A DNA stretch of 64,000 bases, from the NCBI GenBank assembly GCA_024278755.1, contig JAJRSO010000027.1, positions 1-64,000 on the forward strand, in the 5' to 3' direction. Positions 27,119 through 36,499 of the stretch are shown here, piece after piece. This DNA is from Calditrichota bacterium (GTDB lineage Bacteria > Calditrichota > Calditrichia > Calditrichales > Calditrichaceae). The notes below the pieces were generated by a model that saw only the letters and a program-made list of their open reading frames with translations, had not been told where the DNA came from and made no database searches. The position numbers and the translations under genes were made by a program. The first letter of the stretch is position 1. Each line of letters begins with the position of its first letter.

Positions 27119-28476
27119 AAACGCGGGCTAAAAAATTCTATTTTATCGGAATCGGCGGGGCCGGAATGAGCGGACTGGCCGAAATTTTGATGGATATGGG
27201 ACACCGGGTCAGCGGCTCGGATCGCGAAAAAACGGACGTAACCGACTATCTGGAACAAAAGGGCGCGCGGATTTTTGAGGGGCACCGGGCAGCCAATGTT
27301 TCCGATGTCGATTATCTGGTGTACAGCTCGGCCATACCTGCGGACAATCCGGAAATGGAACAGGCGCGGGATCTGCACATTCCGCTCATTCGCCGGGCGG
27401 AAATGCTCGGGCAGTTATTTAACCGCAAGTTTGGAATCGGCATTGCCGGAACCCACGGGAAGACCAGTACAACATCGATGCTGAGCAGTATTCTGCTGCA
27501 TGCCGAAATGGATCCGACCATCGTGGCCGGCGGTCGGCTACAAAACTTAATGACTAACGCCCGCCTTGGCAAAAGCGACTGGCTGGTGGCCGAAGCCGAT
27601 GAGTACGACCGCTCGTTTCTGGCTCTGTTTCCGCGGATTGCGGTTATCACTTCACTGGAAGAAGACCATCTCGATATTTATGCGGATATCAAGGATTTGA
27701 AAACGACGTTTCTGCGTTTTGCCAATCAAACCGCCTTTGACGGAACGGTCATTTTATCTGCGGACGATGAAAATATAAATCATATCAGGCCGGAGATTAA
27801 CCGCCATATTTTAACGTTCGGCTTGTCTGAAAAAGCGGATTTAAAGGCGAAACACATTACCTACGAAGAGGCGGCCTCTTCCTGGGATATGTATTGGCAG
27901 GGGAATTTGCTGGGCCGGATAACCCTGCAGGCGCCTGGCGCTCATAATATTAAAAATGCGCTGGCGGCTACGGCAGCTGCGATGGAATTAGAGGTTTCGT
28001 TTGCAGACATTCAAAAAGGTCTGGCTACTTTTAAGGGTGTGGGGCGGCGCTTCGAAATTGTGGATACGGTGAATGATGTTTTAATTGTGGATGATTATGC
28101 CCACCATCCGTCCGAAACGAAGGCAGCAATCAAGGCCGCCCTAAACGGATGGCAGCGGCGGCTGATTGTCGTATTTCAGCCCCATCTCTATTCGCGTACC
28201 AGGGATTTTTATGCCGATTTTGCCGCGGTATTGTCTGAGGCGGATATAACGATCGTTACCGATGTGTACCCGGCGCGGGAACTGTCCATTCCCGGCGTCA
28301 GCGGCAAAATAATTGCGGATGCGCTAAAAAATGAACATGACTATATAAAAGATAAAACGCAGCTTGCCCGGGAAATTAGCCGCAAAGTTCAATCCGGTGA
28401 TCTGGTGTTGTTCATGGGCGCCGGCGATATTTGGAAAAGCTCAAGAGAATTAGCGGAAATTTTGAGAAAGAGTTGA
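27115..28476 (+). CDS. murC: UDP-MurNAc:L-Ala ligase
   Basis: A 453-residue Mur ligase that adds the first amino acid of the stem peptide. FIGIGGAGMSGLAEI (residues 10-24) is the N-terminal UDP-binding motif, GTHGKTSTTSML (near 112-123) the P-loop, and DDYAHHPSE (near 326-334) a family signature. The start is TTG at 27115, forced by the frame, with AAGGA 27102-27106 upstream and a 4-base overlap with murG. The usual neighbours murB and ddl are missing after it; the next gene is ftsQ. Confidence 0.95.
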   Translation: MKTRAKKFYFIGIGGAGMSGLAEILMDMGHRVSGSDREKTDVTDYLEQKGARIFEGHRAANVSDVDYLVYSSAIPADNPEMEQARDLHIPLIRRAEMLGQLFNRKFGIGIAGTHGKTSTTSMLSSILLHAEMDPTIVAGGRLQNLMTNARLGKSDWLVAEADEYDRSFLALFPRIAVITSLEEDHLDIYADIKDLKTTFLRFANQTAFDGTVILSADDENINHIRPEINRHILTFGLSEKADLKAKHITYEEAASSWDMYWQGNLLGRITLQAPGAHNIKNALAATAAAMELEVSFADIQKGLATFKGVGRRFEIVDTVNDVLIVDDYAHHPSETKAAIKAALNGWQRRLIVVFQPHLYSRTRDFYADFAAVLSEADITIVTDVYPARELSIPGVSGKIIADALKNEHDYIKDKTQLAREISRKVQSGDLVLFMGAGDIWKSSRELAEILRKS

Positions 28477-28609
28477 TTTTATATCGTAGTAGAATTTTTT
28501 TTTTAGCCTTTAAGGCGGATAAGAAAAATTTAAGAAATTACAGATTAAAATAACTCTGAGTGTCTTGTGGCCGAAAAGAATAAAACAAAGAGGAAAGAAA
28601 GTTTATCAA

Positions 28610-29395
28610 ATGGCAAAACGCTTAACAAAAAAGAGACGTAAATCCATCCGTGCAGGCCTGACCTACCTGATGATTATATCGGTTCTTTCTCTTGCGGCAT
28701 ACGGATATAAATATATCAATTCTTATTTCCAGGATAATCTGGCCGCCTTCAAACTGGTGGATATTGATATTAAGGGAAATCATATTTTATCCCGAACCGA
28801 TATTCTGAAATTATGCGGCTTGCCGAAGGGCGAAACCCAGCTGCTCCATTTGCGGCCGTCGGAGGTGGTAAAAAATCTGATCCGTTCGCCGTATATTAAA
28901 TCCGCCGGGGCGGTACGCAGTTTACCGGCTACGCTTCGGATTGTGGTGGAAGAACGCAAGCCGGTCGCCTTTATTTACGGTCGCGGACTTAATTTGATAG
29001 ATGAAGAAGGCGTACTGATGCCCATACCAAAAAACCATTTAAACTGGAATTTGCCCTTTATTACCGGAGTGAATGAAACGCTCGGCACCTTAGGAGAAAA
29101 GACCGTTTCGAGAAGAGCCCTGTTGGGAGCGGAGATTCTGGTGTATATGCGCTGGATGAAATCTCCGTTAAGCGAAGTCATTTCAGAGTTAAATTTGAGT
29201 CGTAAAAACGATTTACGTTTACGGTTGATTCAGGGTGGCGCCTCGGTGCGATTTGATAGGAAAAATTATCAGGAAAATTTATTTTTACTATCGCAGTATT
29301 TCAAAAAATATTTGGACTGGAGCCGATTAGCGGCCTACGATTATTTTGATGTGCGTTATAACGACCAATTGATTATCAAAGAAAAACGCGGGTAA
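28610..29395 (+). CDS. ftsQ: cell division protein FtsQ/DivIB
   Basis: A 261-residue bitopic protein: a highly basic cytoplasmic tail (KRLTKKRRKS), one membrane segment at about residues 15-33 and a periplasmic POTRA domain (FKLVDIDIKGNHILSRTDIL, near 46-65), followed by the FtsQ beta domain. It recruits FtsL/FtsB and regulates FtsWI. I chose ATG 28610, after AGAGGAAAG; the frame is open to a TTG at 28565. Its place between murC and ftsA supports the name despite low sequence conservation. Confidence 0.88.
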   Translation: MAKRLTKKRRKSIRAGLTYLMIISVLSLAAYGYKYINSYFQDNLAAFKLVDIDIKGNHILSRTDILKLCGLPKGETQLLHLRPSEVVKNLIRSPYIKSAGAVRSLPATLRIVVEERKPVAFIYGRGLNLIDEEGVLMPIPKNHLNWNLPFITGVNETLGTLGEKTVSRRALLGAEILVYMRWMKSPLSEVISELNLSRKNDLRLRLIQGGASVRFDRKNYQENLFLLSQYFKKYLDWSRLAAYDYFDVRYNDQLIIKEKRG

Positions 29396-29495
29396 ATAAT
29401 TAACAGAGACCTACACGTATCGCATTCGATTGAATGGCGGGAATCTTAATGAGAGTATCATAAAAGCGGAAGTTCTCTACTGTAAATAAAAAGGC

Positions 29496-29524
29496 GCTAA
29501 AACTGAATAACGAGACGTTTTAGC
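29496..29524 (+). promoter_or_regulatory. leader hairpin before ftsA
   Basis: GCTAAAAC (29496-29503) pairs perfectly with GTTTTAGC (29517-29524) around a 13-base loop in the 164-bp gap between ftsQ and ftsA. No T-tract follows, so it is not an ordinary terminator. It could affect mRNA processing or stability ahead of ftsA/ftsZ. No clear promoter was found in this gap. Confidence 0.4.
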
Positions 29525-29559
29525 CGGAAGACATAAATCCTTCTCTTTGGAGAAAACAG

Positions 29560-30789
29560 ATGAATACAGATGAAATTATTGTTGGACTGGACATTGGTAC
29601 CACAAAAATTGCCGCGGTTGCGGGTAAAGTGGATGAATATGGAAATGTAAATATCGTAGGCGTTGGACATGCGCCCTCCGACGGTTTACGACGCGGCGTA
29701 GTTATTAATATCGATAAGACGGTGCGTTCCATAAAGCGGGCGGTAGAGCAAGCCGAGCTAATGTGCGGTTATAAAATTACCAAAGTTTATGCGGGCATTG
29801 CGGGTGACCATATCCGTTCCATTAACAGCAAGGGTGTGATTGCGGTTAGCGGCCGGGAAAAAATAATTGACGATGACGATGTGGACAGGGTGATTAACGC
29901 GGCCAAGGCAATTGCCTTACCGATGGATCGGGAGATTCTGCATGTGTTGCCGCAGGAATATGTGGTGGACGATCAGGACGGAATTAAAAACCCGGTACAC
30001 ATGGCCGGAACCCGGCTGGAAGCGGAAGTGCACATCGTAACGGCGGCGGCGGCGTCGGCCCATAATATTGCCAACTGTATCCAGGAAGCCGGATATGGTG
30101 TGGCGGATATCGTCCTGGAGCCGTATGCTTCCAGCCTGTCTGTTTTAGATTCGGATGAGCGTGAATTAGGTGTTTGTATTATCGATATTGGCGGGGGAAC
30201 CACCGATATTGCCATGTTTTTCGACGGTAGTATTCGTCATACGGCGGTTCTGGGTATTGGAGGAAATCACGTAACCAAAGATCTCTCACAGGGGCTGCGC
30301 ACGGTGCATGAACAGGCCGAAGAACTAAAAAAGAAATACGGGGTGGCCATGCAATCTTTACTGCAAAAAGAAGAGCTTGTTCGGGTGCCCGGTGTAGGTG
30401 GTCGGGCGCCTCGTGAGATTTCCCGCAGTGTGCTTTCAGCCATTATTCAGCCCCGGATGACCGAGCTCTTTCAGATTGCTCAAACTAAAATGAAGGAATC
30501 AAATGTGTACGATTCCATGGGAGCCGGCATTGTGCTCACAGGAGGCGCCGCGCTATTGACGGGCATTACGGAGCTGGCCGAGCAAGTGATGGGAATGCCG
30601 GTGCGTATTGGTTTACCCAAAGCGGGCGGCGGTCTGGTGGAAACCATTCAAAGCCCAATCTATGCAACCGGTGTAGGACTTATTTATTACGCGCTGAAAG
30701 ATACAGACCATGTGGAAAATGAAGATAGAATATCTTTCGAATGGATTAAGCAACGTCTTAAAAATTTTGTGGATACTCTTTTTGGATAA
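29560..30789 (+). CDS. ftsA: cell division protein FtsA
   Basis: A 409-residue actin-like ATPase that tethers FtsZ to the membrane. The actin phosphate-1 motif GLDIGTTKIAAVAG (residues 9-22), the SHS2 1C subdomain (near 85-170) and the second phosphate motif CIIDIGGGTTDIAMF (near 205-219) are present. The C-terminus, ISFEWIKQRLKNFVDTLFG, is an amphipathic helix that fits the membrane-targeting sequence. GGAGA lies eight bases before ATG 29560. ftsZ follows after 93 bp. Confidence 0.96.
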   Translation: MNTDEIIVGLDIGTTKIAAVAGKVDEYGNVNIVGVGHAPSDGLRRGVVINIDKTVRSIKRAVEQAELMCGYKITKVYAGIAGDHIRSINSKGVIAVSGREKIIDDDDVDRVINAAKAIALPMDREILHVLPQEYVVDDQDGIKNPVHMAGTRLEAEVHIVTAAAASAHNIANCIQEAGYGVADIVLEPYASSLSVLDSDERELGVCIIDIGGGTTDIAMFFDGSIRHTAVLGIGGNHVTKDLSQGLRTVHEQAEELKKKYGVAMQSLLQKEELVRVPGVGGRAPREISRSVLSAIIQPRMTELFQIAQTKMKESNVYDSMGAGIVLTGGAALLTGITELAEQVMGMPVRIGLPKAGGGLVETIQSPIYATGVGLIYYALKDTDHVENEDRISFEWIKQRLKNFVDTLFG

Positions 30790-30882
30790 GCAATAAAAAC
30801 GTATAGAATCGGCCGGAGCACAGGGAAAATAGTAGTGTATTTCGGCGTTGCATTTGTTTTAGTAACAAAACGGGAGAATAAG

Positions 30883-32070
30883 ATGATTCAATTCGATTCC
30901 GCAGCCGAGCAGGCTGCAAAGATTAAAGTCGTCGGAGTCGGCGGTGCGGGAAGCAATGCTCTGAACGGTATGATTGAAGCGGGGCTTTCGGGCGTGGAAT
31001 TTATCGCAATCAATACCGATGCCCAGGATTTGGAAATGAGTAAGGCTTCCAGTCGCATTCATATTGGTAAGAATTTAACAAAAGGACTGGGCGCCGGCGC
31101 CAATCCGGAAGTTGGCTTGCGTGCTATCGAAGAAGATAAAGAGCGGGTAATTGAAGTGCTGAACGGCGCGGATATGGTTTTTGTAACCTGCGGAATGGGC
31201 GGCGGAACCGGAACCGGCGCGGCCCCCATTGTTGCGGAAATTGCCAAAGACCTCGGCGCCTTGACGGTAGCCATTACCACATTGCCCTTTTTGTTTGAGG
31301 GACCGGTGCGCAAACGTAATTCTCAAAAGGGAATCGAAGCGCTACGCGAGCGCGTAGATACGTTGCTGGTGATTCCGAATGACCGGATTTTTTCGATTAT
31401 CGAAAAAAACACCCCGGTTATTTCGGCCTTTAAAGTTGCCGATTCCATTCTGCTGGAAGCGACACGCAGTATATCGGATTTGATTAATGTACACGGTTAC
31501 ATCAATCTGGATTTTGCCGATATCCGTACCATCATGGCCGGAATGGGCGACGCCCTGATGGGCAGCGGTTCCGGTGTTGGCGAAAATCGTGCGATTACGG
31601 CTGCCGAACAGGCCATAACCAGTCCGCTTTTAGATGGCGCGGATGTGCGCGGCGCGCGCGGTGTTCTGATCAATATTACGGGCGGACCGTCGCTGGCCAT
31701 GCATGAAGTGGGCGAGGCGTCCAGCCTGATTCAGGAAGCGGTAGGGAAAGACGCCAATGTTATCTTTGGAATGGTGATAGACGAAGAACTAACCGATGAA
31801 TTGCGGGTAACGGTGATTGCCACCGGATTTAATAAAGAGACACAGCAGGCCGAAACTCTTCAGCAGCCGGCGGAATTGAAACAAAAGTCTTTCAATCCAT
31901 CTGATTTTAAAACGCTGGATAAACCAACCTATCAGCGGGAAGAAAAGAAGGTAGATAAGGAATTTCCGGGAATCGGACAGCCGAATATTTTTCCCATAGA
32001 AAAGGAAGAGGTGCCCGAAGGACCGGATGATTTGGATATTCCGACCTTTTTGCGCAAACAGATGGATTAA
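30883..32070 (+). CDS. ftsZ: cell division protein FtsZ
   Basis: A 395-residue tubulin-like GTPase that forms the division ring. VGVGGAGSNALNGM (near residues 16-29) and the tubulin signature GGGTGTGAAPIVAEIAK (near 107-123) bind GTP, and NFADIRT-type T7-loop residues appear as NLDFADIRTIM near 207-217. The unstructured linker ends in DLDIPTFLRKQ, the conserved C-terminal peptide that binds FtsA. I use ATG 30883, preceded by GGGAG; an in-frame upstream GTG at 30835 would add an unconserved tail. A long hairpin follows the gene. Confidence 0.97.
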   Translation: MIQFDSAAEQAAKIKVVGVGGAGSNALNGMIEAGLSGVEFIAINTDAQDLEMSKASSRIHIGKNLTKGLGAGANPEVGLRAIEEDKERVIEVLNGADMVFVTCGMGGGTGTGAAPIVAEIAKDLGALTVAITTLPFLFEGPVRKRNSQKGIEALRERVDTLLVIPNDRIFSIIEKNTPVISAFKVADSILLEATRSISDLINVHGYINLDFADIRTIMAGMGDALMGSGSGVGENRAITAAEQAITSPLLDGADVRGARGVLINITGGPSLAMHEVGEASSLIQEAVGKDANVIFGMVIDEELTDELRVTVIATGFNKETQQAETLQQPAELKQKSFNPSDFKTLDKPTYQREEKKVDKEFPGIGQPNIFPIEKEEVPEGPDDLDIPTFLRKQMD

Positions 32071-32076
32071 AAGAAT

Positions 32077-32133
32077 GAGCTAAAGAGCGGGGAAAGATTG
32101 TGCTTCTCCCGTCAGTTTTCCCCGTTTCGGCTC
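32077..32133 (+). terminator. long hairpin after ftsZ
   Basis: GAGC (32077-32080) and CGGGGAAA (32088-32095) pair with TTTCCCCG (32117-32124) and GCTC (32130-32133). The hairpin stands seven bases after the ftsZ stop and probably marks the end of the dcw transcript. The following T-tract is poor, so termination may be incomplete or the hairpin may protect the 3' end. Confidence 0.6.
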
Positions 32134-32215
32134 TAAGATTTATAAAAATTCCGGCATAAATATATAAAGTTTTTTGCCTCCCTGCCGAATGATGAAGTAT
32201 AAATAAGGAGGTTTT

Positions 32216-32437
32216 ATGTACCAAATGCAGCTTCATTCCATTCCCGAAACCGCGCACTCTCTTGGCGTAAGCGAAGCCCTTGTGGAACGTTTTATAAAAA
32301 AAGGGCTGGTCACACCCGTTAAAGATGTCACAGCCCCAAAGCTCACGGAATACGGTATCAGAAGGCTGAACCGCATTCTGGAATTATATGAAAATTCGTA
32401 TTCTTTTGATAGTATCGAGAAAGCGCTTAACCACTAA
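32216..32437 (+). CDS. small MerR/CbpM-like HTH protein
   Basis: A 73-residue protein that is nearly all a MerR-type winged helix: SIPETAHSLGVSEALVERFIKKGLV (residues 8-32), then the wing region and a short helix. It lacks any effector or dimer coiled-coil domain, so it could be an excisionase-like DNA-binding protein or, as in CbpM, a modulator of a DnaJ-type co-chaperone; no such gene is near. GGAGG at 32206-32210 precedes ATG 32216. It lies alone between the ftsZ terminator-like hairpin and the convergent CpoB-like gene. Confidence 0.7.
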   Translation: MYQMQLHSIPETAHSLGVSEALVERFIKKGLVTPVKDVTAPKLTEYGIRRLNRILELYENSYSFDSIEKALNH

Positions 32438-32473
32438 ACGCCTGAATATTCCCCTTAAAACAGATTAAAAAAA

Positions 32474-33313
32474 TTAATACTTTGCCAGTAAACGGTCCAC
32501 CCGTGTATTCAGTTTGCTGTTCGGGTAATCCGCTTTTAACCGATCAAATTCCTCAATTGCTTTTGATTTTTCCTTTTTAAGCAGATAACAAAAACCAAGT
32601 TTAAATTGGGCGTCCGCTTTTTTATTGGAATTGGGAAAGGTCAACACCTTCTCAAAATCAATGATTGCGGCATCGTACTGACGCAGAGCAAAATGGCTTT
32701 CGCCAATCCAGTATTGCGCATTATCTGCCAATGAATTGGTAGAGCTGCTGGCCAGCAAAGCCTCAAACTGTTCGATAGCCGCCTGGTAATTCCGCGCTTC
32801 AAAAGAGGCCCGGGCGCCGTTATAGTAATCTTTATAGTCTTCCGGTGCAATGACGCCGGCCGGTGCGGTAAACGAATTATTTTTGGTTTTGTTCTCGAGA
32901 TCCTGAATTTCGGTTTCTTTGATAGCAACCTGATTTTCAAGATTGGTTATGGTTTGGTCTTTTTGCCGGACCTGTTTTTTTAAATCAGAAATCTGTTTTT
33001 CGTATTTTGAAGCATTCTGGTTTTCCTGTTGCGCCGCGGCAGCTGCCATGGAATTGTTTTTCTGGGCGGCCATCTCGTCGGTTTCCAGCAGATTTAGCTG
33101 TTCTCCGTTTTCCTGAGCGGGCGCTTTTTTGGCCTGCCCGGAATCATCGGAACTGATACCAAGCAACGCTTCGATATCGTCCAGATCCTTTTTTTCGGAA
33201 TCCTTGCTTTCGGTGAGCGTATCATCATTCTTTTTTGTACCGGCACAATTGGTGAAAAAGTAAGAGGACAGAATGAAAATTAAAAAAATAATGAATAAAC
33301 TATTCCGCTGCAT
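32474..33313 (-). CDS. CpoB/YbgF-like TPR lipoprotein
   Basis: A 279-residue exported protein with a lipoprotein-type signal peptide (Cys near residue 23 in FFTNCAG). A periplasmic coiled coil spans about residues 100-145. Three TPR-like units at about 160-275 begin YYNGARASFEARNYQAAIEQFE. This plan matches YbgF/CpoB, which in Proteobacteria links the Tol system with peptidoglycan synthesis. In this window it is not beside tol-pal genes but 92 bp downstream of rodA on the same strand, so it may be the last gene of the mre/rod transcript. The lipobox has Phe at -3, which is less usual. Confidence 0.75.
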   Translation of the reverse strand: MQRNSLFIIFLIFILSSYFFTNCAGTKKNDDTLTESKDSEKKDLDDIEALLGISSDDSGQAKKAPAQENGEQLNLLETDEMAAQKNNSMAAAAAQQENQNASKYEKQISDLKKQVRQKDQTITNLENQVAIKETEIQDLENKTKNNSFTAPAGVIAPEDYKDYYNGARASFEARNYQAAIEQFEALLASSSTNSLADNAQYWIGESHFALRQYDAAIIDFEKVLTFPNSNKKADAQFKLGFCYLLKKEKSKAIEEFDRLKADYPNSKLNTRVDRLLAKY

Positions 33314-33405
33314 AACAGCCTCCTGTAATAGGCAAATATTATGGAAATATATAAATACTGTCTAAATATGTCAATTAAATTGATAGTTCTATTGTATGTT
33401 AGAGG

Positions 33406-34626
33406 TTAATTTTTATAACGGTTCATCGAAAAATTTAAGGCAAATCCAATCATCGTAAAAACAGATAATAAAAAGGAACCACCATAACTAATAAAAGGCA
33501 GAGGCAGTCCGGTAACCGGCGCCAGGCCGACGGTCATACCAATGTTAATAATCACATGAAATGCCAGGATGGTGGTTATGCCTACCAGACTGATGCTTGC
33601 GAATACCGAGCGAAGATTGGCTGCAAGATACAAAAGGTATAAGAAAAGCAAAATAAAAAGGCCAATGACGACACTAATTCCAAAAAAACCGAATTCTTCT
33701 CCGATAACGCTGAAAATAAAATCGGTGTGCTGAGCCGGTAAAAATTTTAACTGGGTCTGGCTACCGCGTAAAAATCCTTTTCCCCAAATGCCACCGGAAC
33801 CGATAGCTGTTTTACTCTGAATGATTTGGTAACCTGCGCCTTTGGGGTCGGCTTCGGGATTGGCAAAGGTCAGGATACGCTGCTGCTGGTATGGGCGTAG
33901 CTGACCCCATAAAACGGGGGTTGTTAAACCGACGGCAATATGCATTAAAAATATAAAAATCAATATCGGCAATTTTTGTTTTGATAAAAGTAGAATGGTG
34001 GAAATAATGATCATCCAAACTAGAAAAGCCCAAAAATTAAATGCAAAAACGGCCGTCAAAATGGGCGACACAAAAATAAAAATAATAAACCAGCGAATCC
34101 CTGCCCAAAATAAAACGGGAATTAACAGGGCCAGAAAAACTAACGATGTGCCGAGATCCGGTTGCTTTGCAATGAGCACAAAAGGCAATAGAATGATGGC
34201 AAGGGTAATGAGGATATGTTTCCAGCGGTTTACATCGATTTCCGGTTTGGATAAATACCGCGCGGCAGCAAGAACGGATGCCAGTTTTGCGAGTTCGGAA
34301 GGCTGTAGTTTAAACGAGCCGATTGCCAGCCAGCGTTCGGCTCCAAACCCTTTTACACCGATCAAAGGTACCAAAAGCAAAAGTATAAGGGCGGTGCCGT
34401 AAATAAAATAAGAAGAACGTTCTATGAGTTTAAACGGAATAAAAGCAATGGTAAGCATTAGCAGAAAACCGGTTACGGCAAAGGTGACTTGTTTAGTAAA
34501 ATACAGGTTTTGCGCCAGTCCAGGCGCATGAACAGCGCTGTAAACGGCAATGAGGCCTGCTGTGATTAGCAAACTTGTCAAAATAATGATAACGAAATCG
34601 ATACGGCTGACAATGTTTTTTTTCAT
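33406..34626 (-). CDS. rodA: elongation peptidoglycan polymerase RodA (SEDS)
   Basis: A 406-residue SEDS glycosyltransferase with about 10 membrane segments that polymerises lipid II during side-wall growth. The SEDS signature GLAPVTGLPLPFISYGGS lies near residues 363-380, and KGFGAERWLAIGSFKLQPSE near 92-111. It overlaps the mrdA stop by four bases (ATGA), so the polymerase and its transpeptidase partner are co-translated. The neighbourhood with mreBCD and mrdA separates it functionally from ftsW at 24835. Confidence 0.94.
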   Translation of the reverse strand: MKKNIVSRIDFVIIILTSLLITAGLIAVYSAVHAPGLAQNLYFTKQVTFAVTGFLLMLTIAFIPFKLIERSSYFIYGTALILLLLVPLIGVKGFGAERWLAIGSFKLQPSELAKLASVLAAARYLSKPEIDVNRWKHILITLAIILLPFVLIAKQPDLGTSLVFLALLIPVLFWAGIRWFIIFIFVSPILTAVFAFNFWAFLVWMIIISTILLLSKQKLPILIFIFLMHIAVGLTTPVLWGQLRPYQQQRILTFANPEADPKGAGYQIIQSKTAIGSGGIWGKGFLRGSQTQLKFLPAQHTDFIFSVIGEEFGFFGISVVIGLFILLFLYLLYLAANLRSVFASISLVGITTILAFHVIINIGMTVGLAPVTGLPLPFISYGGSFLLSVFTMIGFALNFSMNRYKN

Positions 34627-36497
34627 GGGTTTAAAGAATCTCCCCAGGCGCTGACCGGTATGGGTTGTAAAATTTCGAAATTTGGTATCTGAAGCGGCTG
34701 TTGTATTTCTGTCTGTGTGGTATCTTTACGAATAACCGGCTGCGGGATAATTTTACCGTAAAAATACATTTCTAAAAACTGCCTGGCAATAGGCGCCGCT
34801 ACCGCTCCGCCGCCGCCGCCGTTTTCTACAACTACCGAAATGGCTACTTCGGGCATATCGTAAGGGGCAAAACCCATAAACCAGGCATGCGTTTCGCCGT
34901 GGGGATTTTGAGCAGACCCGGTTTTTCCGGCCATATCGATTCCCGGAACTTTAGCGCGCCAACCGGTTCCTCCGTTAACTACTTCGTGCATACCTTCTCT
35001 AACAAAGTAATAAATACCGTCCGATACGCCGTTTACATACTTTGTCGGTATGGGGAAATAGGTATTCTTTTTTGTGCCGTACTGATAAATGTGATCCACA
35101 AGATGGGGCTTGTGGTAAACCCCTTTGTTTGCGAGGATCATTGCAAACTGAGCTATTTGTAACGGCGTCGTGAGCAATTCGCCCTGGCCGATAGCGAGGT
35201 TGGCCAGGTTGCCTTTGGTCCAGCCGTTAACCCCAAATTTTTTATTAAAATATGCGGTGGAAGGTACCAGCCCCTTGTTTTCATTGGGAATATCGATTCC
35301 GGTACGGCTACCGAAACCGAACATACGACTATATTTTTCCCAGATATCAAGTCCGATTTTTAATCCTAACTGATAGAAAAAAACATTACAGGAACCTTTA
35401 ATGGCCTGTTTTAGATTTACTCTTCCGTGTCCTGCAGCGTTCCAGCAGTGAATTGTTTTGCGACCCAGTTTAAACCAGCCGGGACAAAAAGCCGTCCACT
35501 GAGGCGTAATAATGTCTTCCTGTAAGGCTGCAATGGCAGCGACTAATTTATAAGTAGAACCGGGCGGGTAAGTGCTTTGAATTGCGCGGCTAAACAATGG
35601 ATGGCCTTTATCGTTCAGTAGCTGATTCCATATTTCGGGATCGATTTTACCGGATAAATCTGCCGGATTATAATCGGGTTTACTGACCAAGGCAAGAATA
35701 CCGCCGCTGCGGGTGTCGATAGCCACCAGTGCGCCCCGTTTGCCTGCGAATAGCGATTCCGCAAATTGCTGCATCTTATAGTCCAGGCAAAGATATAAAT
35801 CACTGCCGTGAACAGGCGGCACATTACGGTTAATATCGTACATGCCAATTACTTTGCCATAGGCGTCTACCCGCGAATAGGTGACGCCTTTTGTCCCTTT
35901 CAATTCGGTATTATATCCCTTTTCCAGTCCGCTTCTACCGGTCAGATCGCCGGTTTTTAAATTAGGATTAAACAGTTGTTCTTTTGGCGTCACTTCCCCA
36001 ACGCGACCGAACATATGGGGGGAGCGGATTCCTTCGGGGTAAAACCGTTTCGATTCCACAATCGTTATAATTCCGGGAAAGGAGAGACGGTTTTCTTCTA
36101 AAAAGGCAAGTTGTTCCTGAGAAATATCCCGGGCGATGATGACCGGTCGAAAACCGTAATCTTTGCGGATCTTCTTTTTAATACTTTTTGCTGTAATATT
36201 AAAAAGCCGCGCCAGTTCCTGTATTGTGGAATCACTTACGGCCTTTGGAATAACAGCGGCGGCAAAGGAGGGCCGGTTATCCACAAGAATGGCGCCGTTT
36301 ATATCGCGGATTAAACCGCGGACCGGATAGATTTCAACTTTTCGAATAGAATTGCTGATGGATTTTTGAACATAAATATTTTTATGGGTTACCTGCAGGC
36401 GAATGAATCCGGAAAGAATAAACAGAAAAAACAGGATCAGGATAACAGAGTAGATTAATTGACGCTTTTCCAGCGTGTTTTTTTCGGGCAGGCGCAT
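34623..36497 (-). CDS. mrdA: penicillin-binding protein 2
   Basis: A 624-residue class B PBP that cross-links side-wall peptidoglycan with RodA. It has one N-terminal membrane segment (residues 15-33), the pedestal, then YPPGSTYK (active Ser near 313), SCN in KGSCNVFF near 370, and AGKTGSA near 525. The Gly-rich VVENGGGGGAVAAPIA segment near the end is typical of PBP2. It begins two bases after mreD on the minus strand and overlaps rodA. Confidence 0.95.
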   Translation of the reverse strand: MRLPEKNTLEKRQLIYSVILILFFLFILSGFIRLQVTHKNIYVQKSISNSIRKVEIYPVRGLIRDINGAILVDNRPSFAAAVIPKAVSDSTIQELARLFNITAKSIKKKIRKDYGFRPVIIARDISQEQLAFLEENRLSFPGIITIVESKRFYPEGIRSPHMFGRVGEVTPKEQLFNPNLKTGDLTGRSGLEKGYNTELKGTKGVTYSRVDAYGKVIGMYDINRNVPPVHGSDLYLCLDYKMQQFAESLFAGKRGALVAIDTRSGGILALVSKPDYNPADLSGKIDPEIWNQLLNDKGHPLFSRAIQSTYPPGSTYKLVAAIAALQEDIITPQWTAFCPGWFKLGRKTIHCWNAAGHGRVNLKQAIKGSCNVFFYQLGLKIGLDIWEKYSRMFGFGSRTGIDIPNENKGLVPSTAYFNKKFGVNGWTKGNLANLAIGQGELLTTPLQIAQFAMILANKGVYHKPHLVDHIYQYGTKKNTYFPIPTKYVNGVSDGIYYFVREGMHEVVNGGTGWRAKVPGIDMAGKTGSAQNPHGETHAWFMGFAPYDMPEVAISVVVENGGGGGAVAAPIARQFLEMYFYGKIIPQPVIRKDTTQTEIQQPLQIPNFEILQPIPVSAWGDSLNP

Positions 36498-36499
36498 TT

